Of a stretch of DNA of 64,000 bases, positions 32,731 to 43,767 are shown one piece after another (positions within the stretch are counted from its first letter, which is position 1; every line of letters starts with the position of its first letter). The stretch covers positions 1,608,891 through 1,672,890 of the forward strand of contig BCKT01000004.1 of the NCBI GenBank assembly GCA_003116875.1, given 5' to 3'. The notes under the pieces were generated by a model. The model was not told the origin of the DNA. It was given only the letters and a program-made list of their open reading frames with translations, and searched no databases. The translations under genes were made by a program, and so were the position numbers. Source of the stretch: Takashimella koratensis (Eukaryota > Basidiomycota > Tremellomycetes > Trichosporonales > Tetragoniomycetaceae).

Positions 32731-34214
32731 TTACTTCTTGACTGGGCCATACCAATCCTCGAACCCAAGATCCCACCCAAACTTGGGCGTGTTCACCCTC
32801 TGCTGCTTGCCTCCTTCACCTGCCATCTTATCCAGCGTACTCATATCCTCCGCATCTAGCTTGATGACCGTCAAATTGTCGATGATTCGCTTGGGGGTAA
32901 CGGATTTAGGTAGGACAATAACACCACGGTTGATTTGGTAACTGATCAAAACGGTAGCGACGGTAGTGGAGTGTTTCTCGGCGATAGTCTTGATTTCGGG
33001 ATCTCCGAGCAGCGGTGAGTCTGGGGTGTCAGTTAGGGTCCGATAATAAGAGTAAGTCAGACCTAAGCGTTGATCGGAAGCTAAGCTACTCACTCGTCGA
33101 TCCAAGGGGACAGTAGGCTTCCAACAAGATTCCCAAATCCTCACAATACTTCTTCAACTCGTGTTGTGGGCAATACGGGTGAAGTTCTACCTGGTTAACC
33201 GCGGGGACGACTTTCCACTTCTTCTTGAGTTCCTCGAGGTACGCGATTGACCAGTTGGCAAGACCAATGGCTTTCACTTTACCCGAGGCGTAAATTTCTT
33301 CCATCTGGCGCCAGGTCTCGGATTGGTCCCATGATCGGTCGACAGAGCGGGTTCCGTCCGGGTTGACAGGGAGGAGAGCGTGGGACTCGTTCTGACGAGC
33401 AAGTCAGTGCGAGCAAACTAGGGCAACGGGGTCCCGCCCCGAAGAGGGAGGGGGAAAGAGGGGGAAAGAGATGCAAACTCGGACTCACCGGGACGAGGCG
33501 GACGGGCCAGTGGATAAGCTGGGCGGTGTCAGCTGACTTTTCCTGTCGACTGCTTTTCTCCGATTCAGTCCTCCGCGCCAAGTGACGGGATCGGTCGGCT
33601 CCATCCGGTTTCCGATTCCCGACCCAGTTTCAGCCTCCAAAATCTCCACATTCTCCACCTGACCCTAGCCATCCACACACCGCACCCGACTCTCCATCGC
33701 CTGCCCGTACCGAACTCACATAGAGATCAAGGTAATCAGTCCCCAACGCCTTGAGCGTCTGTTCCAGCCCTTCCTTCACATTCGGCTGATGCGTGTTCCA
33801 CACTTTACTCGTGATGTAAATTTCGGACCGGGGGACACCAGAGTCCTTAATTCCCTCTCCGACTTCGGTCTCGTTTTGGTAGATCAAGGCGCAGTCGAGG
33901 TGGCGGTACCCGTTGGAGAGAGCGAAAGCGACGGCTTTACGGACTTCACCGGGGGGCGCTTGCCATGTCCCTGTGAGGCATGAAGGGAAGCCAAGCCGAG
34001 CGTCGTAAGTGAGAGAGCAGGTGTGGAAGGAACAGGAGAGGGGTGACAGAGTCATGGGAAGGGGGTAAGCGATTCGGAGTCTCCGAGTCCGCTAAGTCCA
34101 GCGCAGAGAGACAGAAGGAATGGATAGACCTAAGGTATCAACCTGATACTCACCGAGACCGACGGCTGGGATCGAGGTACCGTTGTTGAGCGTAAAGTGA
34201 GTGGGGAGGGACAT
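32731..34214 (-). CDS. Aldo-keto reductase (NADPH-dependent)
   Basis: Five exons on the minus strand: 34154-34214, 33720-33970, 33489-33518, 33094-33391 and 32731-33020 (309 aa, the usual family length). Family landmarks appear in order: NNGTSIPAVGLGTWQAP, GYRHLDCALIYQNETEVGEGI with the catalytic Asp and Tyr, ITSKVWNTH with the active-site Lys, LIHWPV with the active-site His, GLANWSIAYLEEL, AVNQVELHPY, ILLEAYCPLGST, and the coenzyme-binding VLPKSVTPKRI. This is a standard (alpha/beta)8 AKR reducing aldehydes or ketones with NADPH. It resembles yeast Gcy1/Ypr1-type reductases, but the substrate cannot be read from sequence. The third exon is only 30 bp and codes the LIHWPVRLVP strand. No signal peptide; probably cytosolic. 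Confidence 0.95.
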
Positions 34215-34998
34215 TTCGACAAACTGGGTTCTGGATGTTCTGACTCGAGTGTCTAGGTATGTATGTCTGTCTAGAGGAAGCGGGCCGTCTGAGCGAATGC
34301 GATATGTGCTAGGTGAGGAGCAACGACGAAAGAGAAGGTAGTGGGAAGAGAGAGGGGGATGGGACTACACCACCCAGCCCCCGTATCCGACTTTTTAATC
34401 GACCACCCGACTCCGGAATCCAAACCGAGCGAAAACCGGATCATCGATCGGACTTTTCCCCCAATATGTCCGGCCAACCCTAGGTTACACGGCCTGACCG
34501 CGCCGATTGAGGGGGTGCGAATGATCTCCGAGAAAAGAGGAAGTGGAGGTCGTGAGGTCCTCATTGGACAGTTACTGGGCGTCGTTATACAAGCAAGCGG
34601 GCTGGTCGGGAGAGGAGAGGAGAGGAGGGTGAGGGGTGAGGGAGAGACGGAGAGACGGAGAGACGGAGAGTCGTGCCTGAACGGTTGGAGACGGCTAACA
34701 CCCCAAACAAGGTGAGAGTAGACACTGACACGTGTCGATTGTCCGACCCGGCCGCTCCGATAGTTGACGTATTCAAAACGGAGCTCGGTAACTCCGGCCC
34801 CCCCGTCGCGATAAAACCCTCCGGTTTGTTCTTCGTCCGGTGCGAGATACTCGAATCTCATGGGGAGAAGAGAGCGAGACACTAGATGCATGAGGGATGC
34901 ACCATACGAGTACGAAGAGGCGAAAATAAGAAAAGTCATGGAGATACGCTGAAAGCATCGGCAAGCGGCTGGAAAGCCAGGAAACAGGTTTGTATCTC
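34215..34998. other. Promoter of the aldo-keto reductase and left edge of the accessory block
   Basis: No supported gene. It contains a short GAGAG/GAGACG purine repeat at about 34610-34670 (GAGACG and AGAGG units). A minus-strand open frame of 222 codons (34271-34939) has no recognisable motif and lies in the reductase promoter. Confidence 0.45.
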
Positions 34999-35793
34999 TT
35001 ATGAGATCAACTTCAGGAAGGCAGCCGAGGCTTCAGATGGTTTGAACCATTCTGCTTCCACCGGCTTCAGGAAAGCAGCTCCCGTCGCAGACATGATCAG
35101 TACGCTGTTACTGAATCGGTTCAGCACCATTCCGCCCTGCTCAAACTTACCAAAGATCATCTACGCTGGAACCTGGATCAGCCTCCCGCGCAGCAAACTT
35201 GTGTCGGGACTTCTGTAGCTCGTCATAAAGACTAGCGTTGACGTGAGCGGCATCCACTGAACTATTGTTTGCAAGGAGTTGTTGAAAGGAGATGACAGTG
35301 TCGAGCATGCCAGACAACACGCTACCGTGCGTGCTATTCTCGTAAGTTACACAGTTGCACAAGTCTGAGAAGATTGGAGTGGGCAAGGGGGAAAAGGAGC
35401 TTACCGGAGGCGGACGCCATCAGTGGTGGTTAAATCACAGTCTACAGCGAGAGCAGTAAGCTCCTTGGCAAATGCGAATGCCTCTCGAATTCTTTGGTCA
35501 TTCCGAGACGTTGCCAGCCAATCTTTGCCTATGTGCTTTGTCAATCTTTCTTCCAGGCTTTGATCAGTGACAAGCTCAGCTCCCTCGACGGGATTCCCGT
35601 TCACTCTGCTTGTGACGGTCTCCACTCGGAAATCCTTGAAAGCCCTGTGGGCGCGGTGAAGCATGAGCGTCTTATTTTCAAGCTCCGGGAAGGCTGCGAC
35701 CGCAAATATGATCGCCGCGATCGTGGAGCAGTTCTCAGAAAACTCCTGATCAATCTTGAAGTTTGCCAAATCCTGTTGGAGGCTGGACTGCAT
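34999..35793 (-). CDS. Divergent-family protein of unknown function
   Basis: Three exons: 35405-35793, 35151-35333 and 34999-35104 (225 aa), with both introns in phase 2. Start is the ATG at 35793 (MQSSLQQD). The N-terminal block DQEFSENCSTIAAIIFAVAAF aligns by eye with DRDFSTYCNAMGAGILALSF of the neighbour at 36.5-37.6 kb. The second exon begins THGSVLSGMLDTV, where the neighbour has QLGSNLATVLQKV. The last exon is short, as in the other members. No signal peptide, membrane span or enzyme motif is visible; the protein looks mostly helical and acidic. The first intron needs the TAG acceptor ending at 35334 and not the nearer CAG, because only that choice keeps the protein-like frame. The neighbours are relatives on the same strand, so the copies probably arose by local duplication followed by fast divergence. 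Confidence 0.6.
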
Positions 35794-36544
35794 CTTGGAT
35801 ATGAGGGATGCGGGTGAAAGCGAGTGATGAGACGTAAGCGTCAAGGAAGAGAAAGCTAGGTAATTACCTCTGAGTAGTAGCTGTGAGAATACGAAGAGCT
35901 GAAGAAAAAGTGGGGGGATTATGTTGACTGCTTTGCTTATATCGTGTTGACGAGAGGTGGGCAGTAAACCCACTCAGAGATATGCTCCCGATTCCCAAAG
36001 GTGAGTAGTGAGTACGGAAGTAAACATGAGGGGAAAGGAGTCACTACTTAGGAGTGCTCGACTGGCTCGGTGTTGTAGCCGCCACGGAGAGACATGGCCG
36101 TATCTCATGGCAACAGCTGATACCTGCACATCGTACCATGTCTTATCTATGGCGTGACGGTTAGAGGCTCCTTGGAACGCAAGCACTCATGACAACACGG
36201 TTAGCACAATAGCGCTGTGGCATGTTGCCATGACTTCAAGCGGGTCCCTAGCCAGAAGTGCGGCTTTCCGTAGAGAAGGGAGACAGCAACCATTTCCCAT
36301 ACGGGGGGAAGGGAGTAATGCTGTAACTTCACTGAAGTACTCTAGGGAAGCTCTCGTAGGATTAGTCATGTTCCAACATCATTGGCAGCCATGTGCATCA
36401 CAGTATGACATGTAGACTGGAGCGCAACAGTATCGAGACGACAAGCTGAAATATTCAGTGAGACAGGGAAGGCATGTATCTGGTACCGAGCTTTGAGGTA
36501 TGGATGATGGATTGAAGGCGCTCACTCAAAGGTGTGCTGGCGCA
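35794..36544. other. Intergenic region between two family members
   Basis: No gene is supported. Short frames on both strands lack continuity or motif. Confidence 0.45.
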
Positions 36545-37556
36545 TCACCCCAACCTGTAGTGGCTGAGGGCCCCTACCAGGGCAGCCCCGTCCCTTGCCA
36601 TAGCCATGACTCTCTCACTGAAGCAAGTCAGTCTCGGATTTTGAACTCGCGTCCGACCTAAACTCACAGTTGAGTTTGGACCCCAACAGTATCTTCGCAA
36701 CGATCTTTCAGGAAGGAGGCAATCGATTTCCTCATTTCCTTCTCAAGGTGGTTGAACGTGTCCGTCAAAGGGGCTTCTTCGTTGTCCGGCAGACAACGGA
36801 TGTACTGCCAGGCAGCCTCTTGGCGTGCGTCCACCTTCTGGAGCACAGTGGCGAGATTGGAACCGAGCTGTCTGTAATTGAGCAGGTCGGAGTTAGCGAC
36901 TTCAAGCAGGCATACATGGATGACACTCACTCGATTGAATGGAGATCGCCGCTCCTCTTGCGAAGAACGCGGCATGAAGCCAGATCGAACAGCGTCTTGC
37001 AAATCGCCACGGTGTCTGTTCCCTTGTTCTCACCTAGCAAAGCAGAAAGGGGGTCCAGCTTGATCCGGTCTGGGAGGCTCTTCAAGAAGATGTTCTCCCT
37101 GGCAGCCCTGGTTCGGAGCAGGTCAGACACAAAGTCCCCCCCTGAAGTGAATGTTGCAATTTCGATTCTGGTCGATTAGATCGTAGGAATGCAAAGTTCA
37201 GTGAATGCCATTTTCGCAGTTTGAGTCGCTTTGGCATCGTCTTGAGTGGCGAATGAGAGGGCGAGAATGCCTGCGCCCATAGCATTGCAGTACGTGGAGA
37301 AATCCCTGTCGAGATCGCCTGGATCGCGATCGCGCCAGCGGATTTCCTCTGAGTACTTGGTCAACGGCCGGCGCGTGATCGTGCCGTTGTCCTTGGAGTA
37401 GGAGCAGTGGCAGGCAGGACAGGTCTCCACTGCGTCGGTGCCGACTTCGGTTGGAACCGGGGAATCCTCATTGCTCGAAAGGACGGGGGAAGTGCTTGGA
37501 GTGTAGTCCATCGTTCCGGTGTCAGACGCGACTGATATGACTGAGTGAAAAGTCAT
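36545..37556 (-). pseudogene. Divergent-family member interrupted by an in-frame stop codon
   Basis: Exons: 36931-37556, 36668-36871 and 36545-36617, both introns phase 2. If read through, the product would be about 300 residues. A TAA at 37176-37178 interrupts the first exon. The same frame continues on both sides, and no GT donor is available between the flanking coding segments, so splicing does not remove it. Downstream of the stop the block TFTSGGDFVSDLLRTRAARENI parallels the 40- and 42-kb genes (FSISSDPFWTDVASAADKDPI), which argues that both halves once formed one protein. The N-terminus carries a small CPACHC motif absent from relatives. The last exon (ERVMAMARDGAALVGALSH) fits the family pattern. 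Either a recent pseudogene, a readthrough gene or a base error. Start could be 37556 or the second Met at 37511. Confidence 0.55.
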
Positions 37557-38807
37557 GTTGAAGCTTGAAGCAAGGTTAGAGGTGAGCTAATGGCGTATGA
37601 TTGGAAGTGGTAAACGTAGTAGGCGAGGACAAAGTGGCGGGCTGAAAGGAGGGGAGGGAGGAGGTGAGGAAGCTGACGGAGAGGAGTGATGTAGGTGAAC
37701 GTACAGTACACGAGAGACTGTCGCTGTGATTGAGAAACCAATGTGGGAAAGAGAGCAAGTACGGTAGGCAGCAAGACGTGCAGTGATGGTTAAGAAGTGA
37801 ATGAGAGAAAGATCGATTGAAGAAAAAGAGGGGCGTTTGAGGAGATGTAAGGGAAGACAGGAAGACTCACCGGCGGTTGAAGTATTTGAAGCAAACGGGG
37901 GCCGGGGAGGGGGGGGGGGGGGAGGATAAGTATAAGAGAAATTGAAGATAGAGTGGGGGACTGCTCAGTTTTGCCCAGCTTATATCCACTCAGAAAAAAG
38001 AGGGGGTGGGAGGAGTCGAGAGCGGCAACCACTCTCTAGCGCTCCACCACACCGACAGGAGAACAAAGGTGAGACCTAGTGGGGCGCACGAGGAGAGGCT
38101 TTTCTATACAAAGGAGGGGCGTATGGCGTGCTTATCTGTCATACCGGCATGGCATGGCTAATCTTTGGGGCTTGCGCTTGTTCTCAGATTGTCTTGCCCT
38201 TCTACAAAGACTTGCCCTTGTGCAGAGACCTACAATATCTCACGACTGAAACATGTAGTACTGGAAGGCGCGTACAGGTAACGCTGTCCACCTGAAGATC
38301 TGCGTGGTCTTTCAGTCCACAGGTGGGAAAAGCTACCCGGGTAATGGACGACATACTCACCGTGGGCTTTCGTCCATAGATATGAAGGGTAAGACAATGC
38401 GACTATGCTCCCCATTGGCACTGGTATCGAGCCCAAGCCATGGCAAGCAGGTGTTAGCAAATAAAGTATGAGTTTAGCTACGTTCCCAGGACCTATCAAT
38501 CTTCAAGGCAATAGTGGGATAATGCAACTACAACACCAGACAATTAGACAGTTGCATGGCATACGGACAAGGACGAAGCAGTTTTGAAATTGGACAACAA
38601 AACTTGGGAGGTAACAAGAAGGAGGTAACAAGAAGGAGGGAAAGAGAGTACCTGGAGGCAAAGTCATCGAATTGTAGAAGTCTTATCCTCAGGGCATAGA
38701 CCGATGTGCTCCAAAGGTTCAACGAACTTGGCCATGGACCTTGCCATGTTGAGAATGCTGCAGCTGATATGTGTCAGATTCAATAAGCCGATTACGCTTA
38801 CCGGAAC
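37557..38807. other. Gene-free region
   Basis: No gene is supported. It includes C/T- or G/A-biased sequence upstream of the interrupted gene and a 14-G run at 37909-37922. Confidence 0.45.
37909..37922 (+). repeat. Homopolymer run of 14 G
   Basis: An uninterrupted G run in gene-free sequence upstream of the minus-strand gene that starts at 37556. Confidence 0.85.
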
Positions 38808-39099
38808 CTGTTGGGTTTCAACGGGTTGGGGATTCATCTCTCGACGCTACAGACTGCTATTTAAATGCACCAGATCGGCCTTGACCGCTTGCGTGTTGTT
38901 CATGCATCCCTGTTGTTCTCCGCGGCCATAGCCGCTCGTGGGCCTGTGCGCCGCAGCGCTGCATCGCCTCTACTAGTGGTCTTATTGTTCTCCGTGGCCT
39001 TGGCCTGCGCCACCCCGCTCGGTCCCCTCTTGGCATCCCAGGTACTTCGGGAGCGCTCGGACCGCTTCAGGCGTCCTCAGACGCCATACCTAACAGCGT
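38808..39099 (+). repeat. Dispersed repeat, copy 2
   Basis: Homologous by eye to 7769-8050, same orientation, roughly 70-80% alike in the best stretches. The TATA-like element TATTTAAATG at about 38860 precedes an open frame from ATG 38865. That frame carries a hydrophobic stretch (LLVVLLFSVALACATPL) ending in LASQ at the shared CCCAGGTACTT. Downstream sequence differs completely from copy 1, so the homology ends close to the shared CATACCTAACAG. Confidence 0.6.
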
Positions 39100-40044
39100 A
39101 TCTTCTGTGTAGTGTTCTGATTGTTCGGAGTGAGGTACCGATGGAACGTCCTCCAGAGGAGAGACGTTTTCAGGCGAGTTCATGAATGTGGTGGAAGAAC
39201 AAAAGAGAAGAGGGGGGGGGGAGGTCAATGCTGAGTGGCAAATATGCTGTGAGTGCAAAGTCAGGATGGGAAGAGAAGAGGTTGGACAAGAAAAAGCAAA
39301 AGCACAGGGGTGAGCGGAGCAAGTTAAATATAGTGTCAACTTGGCTAGCCCCCCTATTTCGGCATGGTTATGGTGGTGGAAGGCAATGCAGAGGGAGGAC
39401 CACCTTTGGATGGCATAGCTGAAAGGGGTGGTGAGAACGTGAAGACGAGGAGGGGTTTAGCCGGGTAAGCTCCACGGCTCCACTGGCGTCGATCTTCAAA
39501 CGATCTGTCGCCAGAAACCTCAAAGGAGAGATAAACAAGCGCTCCTCAGTTTCTCTGCGTGAGAGGACAGGAGCCTGGGCAAGAGCAGAAGGTTGATCAT
39601 GCCATCTAGTATCAATGGATTCTCTCCTTTGTGTTACGCCACTTGCTCTCACATACGCCTGGAGCTCAGCATGTACGTCTCGCCATTCAGGGGATCAAAG
39701 GGCGGTGTACACATTGCGGTGTACACATTGACGTTTCACTTCGCCTTCCTTGTCAAGACAGTACCCATGCAGATGGTATGGTGAAAGGCAAGACTCCAAG
39801 TCTCAGGCTGGTGTGGTTCATGGCTGAACCCAGTGCAAAGTGAGACGAGCGGCGGCGCTTCTCCCCAAGTCTTTACGCAGAGGAGAATAACCCTTTGTTC
39901 CTGCAGCCAACAACGCTCATTGTACAACCGAGGATGTTAAATCAGTGCCATTGTGGATTCATCCCGTTCAGTCTCCACAGCCCATCGTATGGCTGTCATC
40001 TTCAATGAGGCCGAGCCTCGCAGAATCCAACCACAATCTCAGAC
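39100..40044. other. Gene-free region with a 14-bp tandem duplication
   Basis: No supported gene. Positions 39702-39715 and 39716-39729 are identical 14-mers (GCGGTGTACACATT). Each contains the palindrome TGTACA. Confidence 0.5.
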
Positions 40045-41278
40045 TTATTTTTTCAGGACGTCATACCAAGGCTCGGTGATTGCTCGAGCAACTCTGGAGA
40101 GGTTAAGGGCAGCGCTCCTGAAAGTGTAAATCAGTGTTTTGCTCGCTTATTCATGACCCAAGGATTGAACTTACATATAATCTTCAGCTGTAGCGTCTGA
40201 TTTAGTGCCTAGCTGGTTGACGGCTTTGACAATGTCTGTCACTTCCTTGGTCTCAATCTTGCGGTAAAGGGCGCTGACTTTTTCTGAGAAAGACGCATCC
40301 GACTTCAGATACTTGTGGGGGTCCTTTCGCGGAGAGAGCGCAATGTCGGTGAGAGAGGAAATCATGTCACTCTCAGTAACTGTACTTTGAGGCGTGAGCA
40401 TGGTTATTGTGGAGGCAGTGTCCGGCGTCGTGGTCCCTGAGCCACGCGAAGATATTGCGCCATCCTGTGGTTTAACTCCGTTGAAAGTAGCATTGGAGGC
40501 CATTTTTATGCTCCGCAAGCCCATCCCAATCTCCCTATGTTGGGCCTTATGGTGGAGGTATAGCGTTAGCTGATCCCTTCGATCGGCTAGAGCTGAGACG
40601 ACAGATGTGGACCATACGCATACATCTCTGGAGGACACGGTCAGCTTGATAGACGAACTAAAACTATTCGAAATGGACTCACTTGGCAATCTTGACACTA
40701 TCCTTGTCGGTGGAGTCGGCAAATGCGTTCTTCGAGGCAAGCACCAACGTCTGTTCAGGAAGTGCCATGCTATCGCTATAAGGCATCCACTTGTTTCGGC
40801 TTTGCAGAGCCGCGATTGCGTCGTTTCTAGCCGCAGATGATACCTCCGCCCAAATAGGATTATTCGACATGCTGAAATCGGGATTGAAAGAGCACTCCGA
40901 GGGATCTGATAGCCCCATTTCCCTGCGACGTGTGATCCCCTCCTGGGTTACAGCAATTTGGAATTGCAGCTGCGTGAGTGCATCTGGGAGTATGACCTGG
41001 GCACTAAACGCCTTACGCTCCTCTCCAGCCCGAAAGGTTCGAATAATGTCTTCGGTGACTTGAAGCCAGTTCTGCTGGAAGCTCGTCTCGCCGAACGGGT
41101 TAAAGTATTTGCTTGGGTCGAATACGACGCCATGGCTAGATGTATGGACAGAATGAAGGTCAATCTGTGCACCGGTGGTGTTGATGCGTCCATCATCGTC
41201 TTTGCTATCTCCAACAACGTCAACTTCAGTCAACTTTGTTGACGTCTCAAGAGTGTAGACGTTTGGTTGTGAGATCAT
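40045..41278 (-). CDS. Divergent-family protein of unknown function (intact)
   Basis: Three exons: 40683-41278, 40175-40627 and 40045-40117 (373 aa), both introns phase 2. It is clearly paralogous to the next gene (42020-43112). Shared blocks are FQQNWLQVTEDI / FMQNWLVVTERI, LQFQIAVTQEGITRRREMG / LQNQIIVTQRSLSRRKKMG, NNPIWAEVSSAARNDAI / SDPFWTDVASAADKDPI followed by RNKWM, and after the first intron ADRRDQLTLYLHHK / CDRRDQISLYVQDK. The last exon reads SAALNLSRVARAITEPWYDVLKK. A Ser/Thr-rich, low-conservation linker (about 235-300) separates the N-terminal and C-terminal helical parts. No catalytic motif, signal peptide or membrane span is visible. It lies in a cluster of relatives on the same strand. 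I do not recognise the family. Confidence 0.75.
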
Positions 41279-42019
41279 GTGAGGATATTGTGGGTGGATG
41301 TCTTGCTAGGGTAGGATAATTCCGCAAAGAGACAAAGTGGGTGGCGAGAGAACGAGAGCTGTGGAGTTGAGGATGTTGAGGTTATAAGGATATGTCCATC
41401 TGGGCAGTGCGCGCCGACCAAGGAGAATTTGGAAGAGGCGCAAAACCAGAGACAAAATCCTTTCAAGAGTATATCCTCTTACCGGGCTGCCGAGGCTCGC
41501 TTGCGCTCGCTTGCTGACTCCATGGATGATGCGGTCTAGACTCCTCCCTCCAATGTAATCGGGGTCAGCGGCCCCGACTTGGGAAAAGGAAGTACTCACA
41601 AAGTAGTGTACCCGCAGGGAGGAGCTGCACAAAGGTTCAAGTGCTGTCGGCCGTCTCAACCAAAGATAAAGGGAGTGATGTTGTGTCGAAAGGATGGGTC
41701 TAGCCGACCTTTGGCCTCTGTTTTTGGCATCACAAGCTAGCCGGAAACAAATTTCTCTTTTAACACCTCCACCTCTGCACCGAAGCCGGAGCTGGCGCTG
41801 GTTCCGTGGAAGAGTTGGACACCTCATTAAGTGCACTAACGCGCTGCGGGGATGAGGAGTGCAGGCGTCATTGTGTGAATCTCGTTGTTCAAATATGATG
41901 TACATGACTGAGCGGAGCATCGGAACGAACAAACGTTTGTTCCCCACCTCGGCCGCACCCAGGTCTATCATGATGACTATATAGTACCTATGAAGTCGGC
42001 TTAAGTGATCCAGGGCGCA
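41279..42019. other. Intergenic region between paralogues
   Basis: This is the promoter of the 40-41 kb gene and 3' flank of the 42-43 kb gene. A minus-strand open frame of 221 codons (41306-41971) has no ATG-supported homology, motif or splice logic, and I treat it as chance. Confidence 0.45.
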
Positions 42020-43112
42020 TCACTGAGCACCGAGTACGTCAGTCCATGACTCTGTAATTTGTACAGCAAAACGAGAGGCTTCGAGCGCTTGGGCCCTGTT
42101 TGGTGTCATTAGCATTTGACGGGAAGATAAGGACGACTTGGAGACGTACATCAACTCCGCGTTTGTGTGTCTGATCTTGCGAAACTCCGTCAGATCAGAC
42201 ACAAAGGCAATTGCCTGGTCGTCGCTGACCAGGCTATATAGGGCTGAAAGTGTATCAGTACGACTACGGCTTCGGCAATGGGATTGTGCCCAATCCTGTA
42301 CGAACCTTTCCAAGTGGGGACCGGGACACCAGCGCCTGTTGTCTGAGGGGTCAGCGCCATGGTGCCTGTAGTCGTCTTGGGAGTGCCTGGTGTCGTCCAC
42401 GAGTCGCTCCAGGACTTGTTGTCATCTTCAGCTGGTCCCGAAATGGCGCGAAGAAGCTCAAACTTCCCCGGGCGGTGTAAAAATGTTTGCTTGTCCTGAA
42501 CGTACAGGCTGATCTGGTCCCTGCGATCGCAGAGACGACTGATGATCCATTTCGACGTGTCACAAATCCATCTGAGCGGCAATTAGCGACGTGGTGAACC
42601 AAAGTTCTCCGACGGGGGACTCACTCAGCGGGATAGGTGCTCCCTTCTTTATAATCCTCGAAATGGTCCTCAGAAGCCATCTGTAAGGTAAGAGTAGGCA
42701 AAGTCATTGGAGTCTTCTCCTGGGCCATCCATTTGTTACGTTTTTGTGCATTAGCAATAGGGTCTTTGTCCGCTGCAGAAGCGACATCTGTCCAGAATGG
42801 ATCAGATGATATTGAGAAATCTGGCTCGAAATTGGTCCCATACGACGGACCTTGACCCATCTTCTTACGACGAGAAAGGCTTCGTTGCGTAACGATGATC
42901 TGATTCTGAAGGGTCTGGAGCTTGGCCCAGATGATCGATTCTCGGTCGGCCAGTCCATCGCCCGCTCCCTTGGAGGCTAGGATACGCTCAGTGACGACCA
43001 GCCAGTTTTGCATGAACTCGGTATTGCCTTTTCCATTGCAGTAATCGCTTGAACGAAAAGTTGAAGACGACAAAGTCATCAACTCGGACTTGTTGATCTC
43101 TTCCGTGCTCAT
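42020..43112 (-). CDS. Divergent-family protein of unknown function (intact paralogue)
   Basis: Four exons: 42625-43112, 42306-42571, 42150-42243 and 42020-42095 (307 aa). The introns at the first and last positions are phase 2 and match those of the 40-41 kb gene. The middle one (42244-42305, phase 1, GTTCGT donor) is extra. Start is ATG 43112 (MSTEEINKSEL); the upstream in-frame extension has no ATG. Conserved blocks with the 40-41 kb neighbour are listed there. The last exon is AQALEASRFAVQITESWTDVLGAQ. The linker (WSDSWTTPGTPKTTTG) is Ser/Thr/Pro-rich as in the neighbour. The protein looks soluble and helical. A Tc1/mariner-type MITE ends 243 bp upstream of its start codon and may have affected its promoter. 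Confidence 0.75.
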
Positions 43113-43354
43113 CGTGGGCGTTGTGTGGTATGAAGCTAAGCCGGAATGCCAGGATTTTACCAAAAGCTTGTAATGAGGCAGTGGCAAAACTGACAATGCA
43201 ATGTGGAGAGGAGGTATTTGTATCTCCTAGGTATGCCTTCTCCCTCAGACCCCTCTCCGCGTATCCGGTTTGAGCTGACGGTCTACACGGAGCCAGATAC
43301 AAAGGTGCGCCGCTTTTCACCTGTAGGGTAAGGAAAAATGTTAGGCTGCGAGTA

Positions 43355-43765
43355 CAGTGCCCTCCAATAATTATTTGCCCGCTTGTGGCAGAGGTTGATT
43401 TCAACTTCACATATCTCATCCCTCTTGGGACTTTTTCTCTTCCTTTTGCCCCCATGCCTTTGCTAGCCATCCCAGTGTTTATTGCTGGCCCACAAAGCAT
43501 AAGCACCTCTGTGCCTGAGTGTGGAAGAACGGGGCCTTTTAGATTGAACTCCCTGCCTGTTCCAATTGGTGTGTTCTGAACAAACAGCCTGAGGATGCAT
43601 CAGGAAGCACCTGTGCAATCCTCTGAGGTACAATAGTTGTCTCATGGTGTTTTTACATAGCATGCAAAGGTTGTTTGCATGCTGTCATGTTCAACACCAG
43701 GTAGGCATGTAAACCCGCACCAGGCAGACTGCCACAAGCGGGCAAATAATTATTGGAGGGCACTG
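43355..43765. mobile_element. Non-autonomous Tc1/mariner-type element (MITE), 411 bp
   Basis: Perfect 37-bp terminal inverted repeats occupy 43355-43391 and 43729-43765. They begin CAGTGCCCTCCAATAATTAT and are flanked on both sides by TA (43353-43354 and 43766-43767), the target duplication of the Tc1/mariner superfamily. Tc1-like ends typically start with CAGTG. The 337-bp interior has no transposase: the longest frame is about 64 codons without a DDE pattern, so the element needs a transposase made elsewhere. The identical ends suggest recent movement. A 9-bp-arm hairpin lies inside (43660-43682). Insertion is in the intergenic space upstream of the 42-43 kb gene. Confidence 0.92.
43660..43682. 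repeat. Internal hairpin of the MITE
   Basis: GCATGCAAA and TTTGCATGC flank a 5-nt loop, a perfect 9-bp-arm inverted repeat inside the mobile element. Confidence 0.8.
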
Positions 43766-43767
43766 TA

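Noticed and set aside
34271..34939. Minus-strand open frame of 222 codons upstream of the aldo-keto reductase
   Set aside because: Ser/Pro/Leu-rich translation of promoter sequence with no domain.
41306..41971. Minus-strand open frame of 221 codons upstream of the 40-41 kb gene
   Set aside because: Sits in the promoter region, has mixed composition and no similarity to neighbours. Judged a chance frame.
43385..43579. Short open frame inside the MITE
   Set aside because: About 64 codons, no DDE or helix-turn-helix pattern, and it overlaps the terminal repeat. Not a transposase.
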